From contig NZ_JACIGE010000001.1 of the NCBI RefSeq assembly GCF_014197755.1, forward strand, positions 248,001-312,000: DNA of 64,000 nt. Direction: 5' to 3'. This DNA comes from Rhodocyclus tenuis. Lineage in GTDB: Bacteria; Pseudomonadota; Gammaproteobacteria; Burkholderiales; Rhodocyclaceae. Positions within the stretch are counted from its first letter, which is position 1. The number at the start of each line of letters is the position of its first letter. The notes beneath the pieces are model-generated. The model saw nothing but the letters and a program-made list of their open reading frames with translations. It made no database searches and was not told where the DNA came from. The position numbers and the translations under genes were made by a program. Of this stretch, positions 49,902-58,234 are shown one piece after another.

Positions 49902-50735
49902 TCAGGACAACCAGCGCTTGCGCCGGCGATAGTGTTTGACATCGCGGAAACTCTTGCGCCCGGCGCTGGAAAGCCCCAGGTAAAACTCCTTGACGTCCTC
50001 GTTCGACGCCAGATCGCTGGCCTCGCCTTCCATGACCACACGGCCGTTCTCGAGGATGTAGCCAAAGTCGGCATAGCGCAGCGCGACCATGGTGTTCTGC
50101 TCGGCGAGCAGGAAGCTCACCTGCTCGCTGCGGTTGAGGTCGCGCACGATCTCGAAGATTTCTTCGACGATCTGCGGCGCCAGCCCCATCGACGGTTCGT
50201 CGAGCAGGATCATCTCGGGCTTGGCCATCAGCGCCCGGCCGATCGCGCACATCTGCTGCTCGCCGCCCGAGGTGTAGCCGGCCTGCGTCATCCGCCGCTG
50301 TTTGAGGCGCGGGAAAAAGTGGTAGACACGTTCGAGGCTGTCGCGGATTTCGCCACGCGCACTGCCGCGCGTATAGGCGCCGGTAAGCAGGTTTTCCTCG
50401 AGCGTCAGGTGCGCAAAGCAGTGGCGACCTTCCATCACCTGGATGACGCCACGCTTGACCAGTTCGTTCGGTGTCAGCTGGTCGACCCGATTGCCCTTGA
50501 ACTCGACGGCGCCCTTGGTGACGTCGCCGCGTTCGGCGTGCAACAGATTGGAAATGGCCTTCAGCGTCGTCGACTTGCCGGCACCGTTGGCGCCGAGCAG
50601 CGCAACCACGCGCCCCTTGGGCACTTCGAGCGAGACGCCCTTGAGCACGAGGATGACGTGATCGTAGATCACCTCGATGTTGTTGACCGATAGATAGCGC
50701 TCGGGCGCAGCCGGCGCCGGCGTCGATGTCGTCAT
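49902..50735 (-). CDS. livF: LIV-type ABC transporter ATPase
   Basis: 277 residues. Walker A is GANGAGKST, the signature region TSGGEQQMCAIGRAL, Walker B ILLDEPSMGLAPQ, and the H-loop has Gln as usual for LivF (LAEQNTM). The N-terminus has an extra 14-residue Ala/Pro-rich stretch. The C-terminal 25 residues are basic (YRRRKRW). It forms a pair with LivG on the LivHM permease. Confidence 0.92.
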   Translation of the reverse strand: MTTSTPAPAAPERYLSVNNIEVIYDHVILVLKGVSLEVPKGRVVALLGANGAGKSTTLKAISNLLHAERGDVTKGAVEFKGNRVDQLTPNELVKRGVIQVMEGRHCFAHLTLEENLLTGAYTRGSARGEIRDSLERVYHFFPRLKQRRMTQAGYTSGGEQQMCAIGRALMAKPEMILLDEPSMGLAPQIVEEIFEIVRDLNRSEQVSFLLAEQNTMVALRYADFGYILENGRVVMEGEASDLASNEDVKEFYLGLSSAGRKSFRDVKHYRRRKRWLS

Positions 50736-50832
50736 GGAATGACCGTCACGAAAATTTTGGAGAGATGGGCAAGCAGGCAGGAGGCATCCGGCCGGCAGAC
50801 CGGTGGGCAGGGAGCAGCGCGCCCCCTGCGCT

Positions 50833-50862
50833 GCACCGGCCGCGGGCTAGCGCGGCCGGTGC
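50833..50862 (-). other. 12-bp hairpin between the binding-protein gene and livF
   Basis: GCACCGGCCGCG (50833-50844) pairs perfectly with CGCGGCCGGTGC (50851-50862), 6-nt loop. There is no U-tract. Placed just after the binding-protein gene, it could protect that part of the messenger from 3' decay and so raise binding-protein levels. Confidence 0.7.
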
Positions 50863-50879
50863 GCGACGCCGTCAGCCGC

Positions 50880-52220
50880 TCAGCCTTCCTTGCTGCAATC
50901 GCGCGGCGTGATGCCCTTTTCCTTGGCGTACTTCGCCGCCGACTCCTCGATCATGCCGCGCACCATTTCGCGGTCAGGCTCGATCCAGTCGGAAACGATC
51001 TTCCACTGCTTGCCGTCCCACTGCTGGTATTTGACGAGGCCGGAGCCTTCGTGATCGGCGCAGGTGATCTTCAGGTTGGGCATGAAGCCTTCGGCGCCGA
51101 GTTCCTTCAGGCGCTTGGCATCGATGTCGATATGCTCGAAGCCCCAGCGCATTTCCTCGCCGGACAGCGGCCGCTTGCCGTACTTGCCCTGCGCCGTGCG
51201 GATCGCCTCGACGGTAATGATGCCGTGCACCACGCCGCGGTTGTAATAGACCGAGCCGATGCGCGACTTGTCTTCCATGTTGCCCTTGTTCTGCTTGTAG
51301 ACCTTGTCCTGGATCGCCTTGATCACCGGATAGTTCGGGCCGGCAACGTTGAAGCCGGCGGCGGTGAAGCCCTTCGAGGCATCGCCGGCCGGGATCGCGT
51401 CTTCTTCGGCGCCCGACCACCAGACGCCGACCATCTTCTCGCGCGGATAGCCGGTCTTGGCGGCGGCCTTCAGCGCCGTCGGGTTCATCACGCCCCAGCC
51501 CCAGAGGATCACCCAGTCAGGCTTTTCCTGACGGATCTTCAGCCATTGCGACTGCTGCTCGTTACCCGGATGCGCCACCGGCAGCGGCACGAAGCTGAAG
51601 CCATGCTTCTGCGACTGCTTTTCGAGCACGCTGAGACCTTCCTTGCCGAAAGCCGAGTCGTGATAGAGGTAGACGATCTTCTTGCCTTTCAGCTTGTCGA
51701 TGCCGCCTTCCTTCGAGCCGATGTATTTCACCATCGTCGTCGCCTGGCTCCAGTAGGTGGTGATCATCGGGAAGACCCACGGGAAGACACGGCCGTCGGC
51801 GGCGTCGGTGCGGCCGTAGCCGATCGTCACCATCGGAATCTTGTCGGCGACGACCTTGTCGAGCACCGAGTAGGTGATGCCGGTCGACACCGGCTGGAAC
51901 ACCGAATTGCCGGTCGAGCCCTTCTTCTTCAGCCGCTCGTAGCACTCGACGCCGCGCGCGTTGTTGTATTCGGTCTCACACTCTTCCCAGGTCAGCTTGA
52001 CGCCGCCAACGCCGCCATCGCGCTCGTTGATCATCGCCATGTAGTCGATCCAGCCGCCAAAGACGCCGGAACCGCCGGCAGCGTAGGCGCCGACGCGGTA
52101 GCTCGGCAGGCCGATGAACTGCTCCTTCGCCTGCGCGAAGGCATCGGCGACGGCAGTTGCCAGCAGGCCGCCGACGATGACGGAACCGACCAGGGTCTTG
52201 CTCAGGGTTTTCGTTTTCAT
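50880..52220 (-). CDS. LIV-type periplasmic substrate-binding protein
   Basis: 446 residues from ATG 52220, with GGAGGAGA just upstream (52226-52233); an ATG five codons earlier lies in that site. A signal peptide of about 30 residues ends ADAFAQA. The Peripla_BP_6 domain follows (GGSGVFGGWIDYMAMINERD, VILWGWGVMNP). It is larger than amino acid binders such as LivK, as in members that bind aromatic or other carboxylic acids. Substrate unknown. Confidence 0.88.
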   Translation of the reverse strand: MKTKTLSKTLVGSVIVGGLLATAVADAFAQAKEQFIGLPSYRVGAYAAGGSGVFGGWIDYMAMINERDGGVGGVKLTWEECETEYNNARGVECYERLKKKGSTGNSVFQPVSTGITYSVLDKVVADKIPMVTIGYGRTDAADGRVFPWVFPMITTYWSQATTMVKYIGSKEGGIDKLKGKKIVYLYHDSAFGKEGLSVLEKQSQKHGFSFVPLPVAHPGNEQQSQWLKIRQEKPDWVILWGWGVMNPTALKAAAKTGYPREKMVGVWWSGAEEDAIPAGDASKGFTAAGFNVAGPNYPVIKAIQDKVYKQNKGNMEDKSRIGSVYYNRGVVHGIITVEAIRTAQGKYGKRPLSGEEMRWGFEHIDIDAKRLKELGAEGFMPNLKITCADHEGSGLVKYQQWDGKQWKIVSDWIEPDREMVRGMIEESAAKYAKEKGITPRDCSKEG

Positions 52221-52247
52221 CCGTGTCTCCTCCAAGAGGTTTTTATG

Positions 52248-53315
52248 TCAGTGCGGGAAAGGCCAGAGGCGCAACTTCTCCTTGCCGATCTGCCACAGTC
52301 TTGCCAGACCGTGCGGTTCCACGATCAGGAAGAAGATGATCAGACCGCCGAAGACGATCAACTGCAGATTGGAACTGACGCTGGGCGGCAGCACACCGGC
52401 CAGCCATTGCTGCACGATCACGTCGAGCGCGATCGGTAACAAGACGATGAAGGCGGCACCGAGAAAGGCGCCCGAAATCGAGCCGACGCCGCCGATGATG
52501 ATCATGAACAGGATCTTGAACGACAGGTCGAGACTGAAGCCCTCGGGTTCCACCGTGCCGATGTAGGCGAAAGCGTAAAGCGCGCCTGCCACACCACAGT
52601 AGAAAGAGCTGACGGCAAAGGCAAGCAGCTTGGTATGCATGATGCGGATGCCGATCACTTCGGCGGCGACGTCCATGTCGCGCACCGCCATCCACGCCCG
52701 CCCGACCGAACTCCTGACCATGTTCTTGGCCAGCAACGCGAGCACGACGACGATCGCCAGCACCAGCAGATACTTGGCTTCCGGCGTGACGAAGCGGTAG
52801 CCGAGTATCTCCATGTCCTGCGCGGTAATGACACCCGACGACGAATAGTTGGAGAACCAGCCGACCTTGGTCAGCAGCCAGACGATGAAGAACTGCGCCG
52901 CCAATGTCGCCACCGCCAGATAGAAACCCTTGATGCGCAGGCTTGGCAGGCCGAAGGCGATGCCCACTGCCGCCGCCGCCAGCCCGCCACCGATGAAGGC
53001 GAGCAGGATCGGCATGCCGTCGACGCGCAGCATGAAGTTGTAGCTGGCGAAGGCACCGACCGCCATGAACGCCGCCGAACCGAGCGACAGCTGGCCGGCA
53101 TAGCCGGTGAGGATGTTCAGGCCGAGCGCGGCCAGCGAAAAAATCAGGAAGGGGATCAGGATCGCCTTCAGCCAGTACTCAGAGAAGAGCATCGGCACGG
53201 CAAAGAAGGCGATGGCGAGAATGATCAGGATGCCGATGCGGTCCTGGCGGATCGGAAAGATCTGCTGGTCGGCGGCATAACTGGTCTTGAACTGGCCGGC
53301 TTCACGGTAGAGCAT
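52248..53315 (-). CDS. livM: LIV-type ABC permease LivM
   Basis: 355 residues with about ten helices. LNILTGYAGQLSLGSAAFMAVGA (in outline), RSSVGRAWMAVRDMDVAAEVIG and IIGGVGSISGAFLGAAF are the LivM signatures. It is the inner-membrane channel half, partner of LivH, 27 nt before the binding-protein gene. Confidence 0.93.
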   Translation of the reverse strand: MLYREAGQFKTSYAADQQIFPIRQDRIGILIILAIAFFAVPMLFSEYWLKAILIPFLIFSLAALGLNILTGYAGQLSLGSAAFMAVGAFASYNFMLRVDGMPILLAFIGGGLAAAAVGIAFGLPSLRIKGFYLAVATLAAQFFIVWLLTKVGWFSNYSSSGVITAQDMEILGYRFVTPEAKYLLVLAIVVVLALLAKNMVRSSVGRAWMAVRDMDVAAEVIGIRIMHTKLLAFAVSSFYCGVAGALYAFAYIGTVEPEGFSLDLSFKILFMIIIGGVGSISGAFLGAAFIVLLPIALDVIVQQWLAGVLPPSVSSNLQLIVFGGLIIFFLIVEPHGLARLWQIGKEKLRLWPFPH

Positions 53316-53364
53316 CGGTTTCCCTTGCGCGAAAGAGGAGCAAAGTGGGTGCGATCAGCGTTGG

Positions 53365-54258
53365 TCAGACACGGTCGATGTGCTTCTCGCCGAACAACCC
53401 TTCCGGGCGGACGAGCAGGAAAGCCAGCGCCATGACGTAGGGGAACCACGAGTCGATGCCGCCGCCGACGTATTCGCCGAGATAGACCTCGGCGAGCTTT
53501 TCGGTCGAGCCGATGATCAGGCCGCCGACGATGGCGCCGGGAATCGAGGTGAAGCCGCCGAGGATCAGCACAGGCAAGGCCTTCAGCGCGGTGAAGGTGA
53601 GCGAGAAGGAAACGCCGTTGCGCGCGCCCCAGATCAGACCGGCGACGAGCGCGACGAAACCGGCGACGGCCCAGACGATGCGCCAGATCGTCTGCAGCGG
53701 AATGCCGATCGACAGCGCCGCCTGGTGGTCATCGGCGACCGCGCGCAGGGCGCGGCCGATGCGCGTGTACTGGAAGAACAGCGCCAGCAGCGTCACCAGC
53801 AGCGCGGCGACGCCGGCGCCGAAGAGGTCGAAGGTCGACACGCCGATGCCGGTCGAATCCATCAGCCACTGCACCGGAACGTCCTCGATGCCGAGTTCGA
53901 GGCCGCGCACGTTGGCGCCCCAGACGCCCTGCGCCAGGCCCTCGATGACGTAGGTGAGGCCGATCGTTGCCATGAACAGCGTGATCGGCGGCTGGTTCAC
54001 CAGCGGCCGCAGGACGACGCGCTCGGTGACGATGCCGAGAACGACCATCACCGCGAACGCCGCCAGCAGCGCCGCCGGGAAGGGCAGCCCCATCTCCTGA
54101 AAGCCGACAAAGGTCAGCGCGGCGGCAAAGACCATCGCCCCCTGCGCAAAGTTGAACACGCCCGAGGCCTTGTAGATCAGCACAAAACCCAGTGCGACGA
54201 AGGAGTACATCACTCCCGAGAGCAGACCGCCGAGCAGGACTTCGATGAAGAATTGCAT
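53365..54258 (-). CDS. livH: LIV-type ABC permease LivH
   Basis: 297 residues, hydrophobic. YSFVALGFVLIYKASGVFNFAQG near the N-terminus and ILGGFTSIPGAIVGGLIIG near the end are diagnostic (in outline). The loop RIGRALRAVADDHQAAL contacts the ATPases. It lies 16 nt after livG and 49 nt before livM. Confidence 0.93.
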   Translation of the reverse strand: MQFFIEVLLGGLLSGVMYSFVALGFVLIYKASGVFNFAQGAMVFAAALTFVGFQEMGLPFPAALLAAFAVMVVLGIVTERVVLRPLVNQPPITLFMATIGLTYVIEGLAQGVWGANVRGLELGIEDVPVQWLMDSTGIGVSTFDLFGAGVAALLVTLLALFFQYTRIGRALRAVADDHQAALSIGIPLQTIWRIVWAVAGFVALVAGLIWGARNGVSFSLTFTALKALPVLILGGFTSIPGAIVGGLIIGSTEKLAEVYLGEYVGGGIDSWFPYVMALAFLLVRPEGLFGEKHIDRV

Positions 54259-54274
54259 GTCGTCTCCGTTTCGC

Positions 54275-55060
54275 TCAGTGCGCCACGCCCAGATAGGCGG
54301 AGATCACTTCGGGGTTGTTGCGCACCTCGTCGGGCGTGCCGTCGCCGATCTTCTTGCCGTAATCAAGGACGACGACGCGGTCCGAGATGTCCATGACGAC
54401 GCCCATGTCGTGTTCGATGAGCACGATGGTCGTGCCGAACTGGTCGTTCACGTCGAGGATGAAGCGGCACATGTCCTGTTTTTCCTCGACGTTCATGCCG
54501 GCCATCGGCTCGTCGAGCAGCAGCATCGTCGGCTCGGCGGCGAGCGCGCGCGCCAGTTCGACCCGCTTCTGCAGACCGTAGGGCAGGCGACCGACCGGCG
54601 TCTTGCGGATGTGCTGGATTTCGAGGAAGTCGATCACTTCCTCGACCTTGTGCCGGTGCTCCAGCTCTTCGCGGCGCGCACGCCCGAAGTGGATCGCCTG
54701 CTCGAGGAAGCTGGCGTGCATCTTGGTGATGCGCCCGGTCATGATGTTGTCGAGCACGCTCATTCCCTTGAACAGCGCGATGTTCTGGAAGGTGCGCGCA
54801 ATACCCTGCTTCGCCGCCTTGTGCGGCTCCATCTTGCGCCGCTCCTCGCCGTGAAAGACGATGCGCCCTTCCTGCGGGTGATAGACGCCGTTGATGACGT
54901 TGAGCATCGAACTCTTGCCGGCGCCGTTCGGACCGATGATCGCGCGCACCTCGTGCTCGCGAACGTTGAACGAGATGTCGGTGAGCGCCTTCACGCCGCC
55001 GAAGCGCAGCGAGATGTTCTGCAGGTCGAGGATGACGTCGCCGATCTTTCTTCCACTCAT
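54275..55060 (-). CDS. livG: LIV-type ABC transporter ATPase LivG
   Basis: 261 residues. Walker A is GPNGAGKSS, the Q-loop RTFQNIALFKGM, the signature region LPYGLQKRVELARALA, Walker B LLLDEPMAGMN, H-loop LIEHDMGVVM. A 25-residue insertion (about 110-135) is usual for LivG. It lies 37 nt after the acyl-CoA synthetase gene. Confidence 0.94.
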   Translation of the reverse strand: MSGRKIGDVILDLQNISLRFGGVKALTDISFNVREHEVRAIIGPNGAGKSSMLNVINGVYHPQEGRIVFHGEERRKMEPHKAAKQGIARTFQNIALFKGMSVLDNIMTGRITKMHASFLEQAIHFGRARREELEHRHKVEEVIDFLEIQHIRKTPVGRLPYGLQKRVELARALAAEPTMLLLDEPMAGMNVEEKQDMCRFILDVNDQFGTTIVLIEHDMGVVMDISDRVVVLDYGKKIGDGTPDEVRNNPEVISAYLGVAH

Positions 55061-55097
55061 GGGGCTTTCCTGTGGGCGTTGGGACGGACGGGCGCGC

Positions 55098-57065
55098 TCA
55101 GGCGGCCTGACGGACGAGACTTACGACGGGCAGGGTCTTCGCGTCGAGAATCTGCAGATCGGCGGCAACGCGGCCGGTGCGGCCGTCCTCGAAACGCACC
55201 TGCGTCTCGATGAACTGCGAGCTGCGGCCCGTGTAAAGGGCTTCGATCAGCACGGCGTACTTTTCGGCGATGAAGCCGCGCCGCACCTTGCGCGTGCGCG
55301 TCAGCTCGTCGTCGTCGGGATCAAGCTCCTTGTGCAGGACGAGGAAGCGATGCACCTGCGAATCGGCGAGCATGCCCTCGCTGAGCAGCTGCGCATTCAC
55401 CTCTTCGACACATTGCCGGATCAGCTGGCAGACGTCGTCCTTGGCTGCCAGATCGGCGTAGCCCGAGTAAGCGATGCCGCGCCGCTCGGCCCAGTTGCCG
55501 ACCGCGCCGATGTCGATATTGATGAAGGCGCAGACCATCTCGCGCTGATGGCCGAAAGCCACGGCTTCCTTGATGTAGGGGAAGAACTTGAGCTTGTTCT
55601 CGATGTAGTTGGGCGCGAACATCGCCCCGTTGGCGAGCTTGCCGACGTCCTTGGCGCGATCGATGATCTTCAGGTGGCCTTCCTCGTCGAAGAAACCGGC
55701 GTCGCCGGTCATGAAGTAGCCGTCGGCGTTGATCGCCTCGGCCGTGGCGTCGGGGCGCTTGTAGTACTCCTTGAGCAGCATCGGCCCCTTGACGAGGATT
55801 TCGCCGTTGTCGGCGATCTTCACCTCGACGCCGGGCGCCGCCTTGCCGACCGAGTCGAACTTGATTTCGCCATCGGGCTGCAGGCAGACGTAGGCGCAGG
55901 TCTCGGTCTGCCCGTAGAGCTGCTTCAGGTTGATGCCGATCGAGCGGTAGAAGCGGAAGAGATCGGGACCGATCGCCGCACCGGCGGTATAGGCAACTCG
56001 GATGCGGCTCATGCCGAGAACGTTCTTCAGCGGCCCATAAACGAAGAAATTGCCGAGCGCATAGCGCAGGCGATCACCGCCGGCAACCGGCTTGCCGTCG
56101 AGGATTTCGGCGCCGCAACGGCGCGCCACGTCCATGAAGTAATGAAACAGGCGCCGCTTGGGCGCACTCGCATCCTCCATGCGGATCATCACCTGCGTCA
56201 GCAGGTTCTCGAAAACGCGCGGCGGCGCGAAGTAGTAGGTCGGACCGATCTCGCGCAGATCGGTCATCACCGTTTCGCCCGACTCGGGACAGTTGATGGC
56301 GAAGCCAACCAGCATCGCCTGCGCCAGCGAAAACAGGTGGTCGCCGACCCAGGCCATCGGCAGGTAGGAGAGGATTTCCTCGGCGTCGCTCAGCCGGTCG
56401 AACTCGACGCCGCCCTGCGCCGCGCTGATGAACGCCCGGTGCGTCAGGCAGACGCCTTTCGGCTTGCCGGTCGTTCCCGAGGTATAGAGCATGACGCCGA
56501 CGTCGTCGGCGCTGCCGAGCGCGATTTCTTCCGGCAGAAAGTCGGGGTGGTCCTTCTGCCGCACGCGGCCGACACCGATCAGCTCCTCGATGTCGTGCAG
56601 GAATGGCTGCGTGTAGTGACGCATACCGCGCGGGTTGTCGTAGGCGATGTGCTCGAGCAGCGGCAGCTGGTCCTTGATCTCGAGCAGCTTGTCGACCTGT
56701 TCCTGATCCTCGACCAGCGCAAAACGCACGCCGGCGTCCTGCAGCACGAACTTCATTTCCTCGGCGACCGCATCCTGATAGAGCGGAACGGGGATGCCGC
56801 CGATGCACTGCACGGCGACCATCGCCATGTAGAGGTTCGGCCGGTTGTCACCGACGATGGCGAGGTTGTCGCCACGGCGAAAGCCGAGCTCGGCCAGCCC
56901 GCAGGCGAGCGCGCCGGCACGCTCGGCGACTTCGCTCCAGCTCCACGTCTGCCAGATGCCGAGATCCTTCTCGCGCATCGCGGTCTTGCCGCCACGCACG
57001 CGAGCGTGGTGGCAGAGCAGGCGCGGGAACGTATCCAGCGCCTGCGAAGCGGCCGTTTCCGGCAT
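55098..57065 (-). CDS. Long-chain-type acyl-CoA synthetase (AMP-forming)
   Basis: 655 residues. The P-loop is YTSGTTGKPKGV, with YGQTETCAYVC and the hinge region YFMTGDAGFFDEEGHLKIIDRAKD (in outline). The length and the LRKVRRGFIAEKY-like end (TRTRKVRRGFIAEKY) resemble the FadD15/ACSBG group. It activates a carboxylic acid to its CoA thioester. As first gene of the liv cluster it probably acts on the imported substrate. GGAGGAG (57070-57076) precedes ATG 57065. Confidence 0.93.
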   Translation of the reverse strand: MPETAASQALDTFPRLLCHHARVRGGKTAMREKDLGIWQTWSWSEVAERAGALACGLAELGFRRGDNLAIVGDNRPNLYMAMVAVQCIGGIPVPLYQDAVAEEMKFVLQDAGVRFALVEDQEQVDKLLEIKDQLPLLEHIAYDNPRGMRHYTQPFLHDIEELIGVGRVRQKDHPDFLPEEIALGSADDVGVMLYTSGTTGKPKGVCLTHRAFISAAQGGVEFDRLSDAEEILSYLPMAWVGDHLFSLAQAMLVGFAINCPESGETVMTDLREIGPTYYFAPPRVFENLLTQVMIRMEDASAPKRRLFHYFMDVARRCGAEILDGKPVAGGDRLRYALGNFFVYGPLKNVLGMSRIRVAYTAGAAIGPDLFRFYRSIGINLKQLYGQTETCAYVCLQPDGEIKFDSVGKAAPGVEVKIADNGEILVKGPMLLKEYYKRPDATAEAINADGYFMTGDAGFFDEEGHLKIIDRAKDVGKLANGAMFAPNYIENKLKFFPYIKEAVAFGHQREMVCAFINIDIGAVGNWAERRGIAYSGYADLAAKDDVCQLIRQCVEEVNAQLLSEGMLADSQVHRFLVLHKELDPDDDELTRTRKVRRGFIAEKYAVLIEALYTGRSSQFIETQVRFEDGRTGRVAADLQILDAKTLPVVSLVRQAA

Positions 57066-57335
57066 TTTGTCTCCTCCGGTCCTTGTCTGTTTTCGCCCGG
57101 CATGGAGCCGGGCGCCGAAGTTTTTTTGCCGACTTTCTGTCGGCTTTTTATGGTTTCGATTCTAGCCGTATTCCGGCCTGTTGCGGTGCTGCTGAATTCC
57201 TCCGGCATCCTCGTGTCAGCTGCCGCGCGGGCAGTCTGCTGACGGCCTGCTGCAAGGATGATGGCAGGATCAGTCTAAGACGTCAGCGGCGGTACAATTG
57301 TCACGCAACCGACATTTGACGGGGTTTTCGGAAAA
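57066..57335 (-). promoter_or_regulatory. Divergent control region with hairpins in the acyl-CoA synthetase leader
   Basis: 270 nt between divergent genes. On the minus strand TAGAAT (57159-57164) is a likely -10 but the -35 is poor. The leader then carries GCCGAC/GTCGGC (57128-57144) and CGCCCGGC/GCCGGGCG (57094-57114). On the plus strand each stem is followed by T-runs (57121-57127 after a 6-nt gap, 57145-57149), so they could also stop plus-strand transcription. TACAAT at 57293-57298 may be the -10 of the Crp/Fnr gene. Confidence 0.5.
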
Positions 57336-58010
57336 ATGCGTTCGCTTGATGAGATGCTCGGCAGCCTGCCCTGGGCGCACGATCTGCCGGCGGCAGAACT
57401 GGAGAGAATCAAGTCCGGAATTGTCGTCCGCAGCATCGCCGCCGGAGCTTATGTGTGCAGGCGCGGCGAAACGGTCGAACACTGGATGGGCGTCGTTGAG
57501 GGGCTGGTCAAGATTACCTGCGACGGCATCTGCGGCAAGACCACCACCTTCACCGGCGTCGCCAGCGGCGGCTGGTTCGGCGAGGGGTCGCTGCTCAAGA
57601 ACGAGCCGCGCCGCTACGACGTCATTGCCTTGCGCGAGTCGCGCATCGCCTTCATGAACCGGGCGGTCTTCCAGTCGCTGCTCGACCACAGCATCGCCTT
57701 CAACCGCTTCCTCATCGTCCAGCTCAACGAGCGCCTCGGCCAGTTCATCGGGCTGATGGAACACGAGCGCCTGCTCGACATCGAGGCGCGACTGGCGCGC
57801 GGACTGGCGTCGTTGTTCAACCCGGTGCTCTATCCGGGCGTTGGTGCCCGCCTGCAGATCTCGCAGGAAGAACTCGGTTTCCTCGCCGGAATTTCGCGGC
57901 AACGGGTCAATCGGGCGCTGCGCACGCTCGCCGAGGCCGGCCTGCTGCGTGCCGATTACGGCAGCGTCACCGTGCTCGATCTGGCCGGGCTGCGCAGCTA
58001 CGGCAGCTGA
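57336..58010 (+). CDS. Crp/Fnr-family transcription regulator
   Basis: 224 residues. The N-terminal cyclic-nucleotide-binding fold (about 15-130) contains GVVEGLVKIT and GGWFGEGSLL. The C-terminal winged helix has SQEELGFLAGISRQRVNRALRTL (in outline), the recognition helix. It lacks the four Fe-S cysteines of FNR, and the cAMP-binding Arg-Ser pair of Crp is not evident (NEPRRYDV), so the ligand is unknown. It ends 224 nt before the riboswitch-controlled protease gene on the same strand and is divergent from the liv cluster; it may regulate either. Confidence 0.9.
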   Translation: MRSLDEMLGSLPWAHDLPAAELERIKSGIVVRSIAAGAYVCRRGETVEHWMGVVEGLVKITCDGICGKTTTFTGVASGGWFGEGSLLKNEPRRYDVIALRESRIAFMNRAVFQSLLDHSIAFNRFLIVQLNERLGQFIGLMEHERLLDIEARLARGLASLFNPVLYPGVGARLQISQEELGFLAGISRQRVNRALRTLAEAGLLRADYGSVTVLDLAGLRSYGS

Positions 58011-58083
58011 GTACGCAGAGGCTCGCCACCCCCGGAAAACATTATTTAACCTTTCTGAACCTTTTGTCACAACGTCCGGTCTG

Positions 58084-58176
58084 TCCGTCTTTGGCAAACC
58101 CGCGCGAAAGCCGGGGACGCAAAGCCACCGGGCTACTGACAGGTTCACATCGTCAAAGCTAGCGGGGTTGCCGGGC
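58084..58176 (+). ncRNA. Cyclic di-GMP-I (GEMM-I) riboswitch aptamer
   Basis: The conserved GEMM-I blocks occur in order and spacing: GGCAAACC (58093-58100), a short stem with GAAA tetraloop (58106-58109), GGGACGCAAAGCC (58114-58126) with CCGGGC after it, a variable arm, then GCTAGCGGGGTTGCCG (58158-58173). GGCAA(A)CC can pair with GGTTGCC (58166-58172) to close the aptamer. It lies in the 5' leader of the subtilisin-like gene and should sense c-di-GMP. Confidence 0.93.
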
Positions 58177-58196
58177 CGCTCATCGGCCGAGCAAGC

Positions 58197-58229
58197 GTCT
58201 CCAGACTTGCGTCGCGACACTCTGGAGAC
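58197..58229 (+). promoter_or_regulatory. Riboswitch expression platform: stem covering the ribosome binding site
   Basis: GTCTCCAGA (58197-58205) pairs perfectly with TCTGGAGAC (58221-58229). The right arm contains the GGAG Shine-Dalgarno (58224-58227) 7 nt before ATG 58235. The stem has no U-tract, so control appears translational. GGCCG/CGGCC (58174-58188) lies between it and the aptamer. Confidence 0.75.
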
Positions 58230-58234
58230 AGACG

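Noticed and set aside
54891-57242. 783-codon open frame antisense to the acyl-CoA synthetase
   Set aside because: Composition-driven shadow; covers livG start and the intergenic hairpins without any motif.
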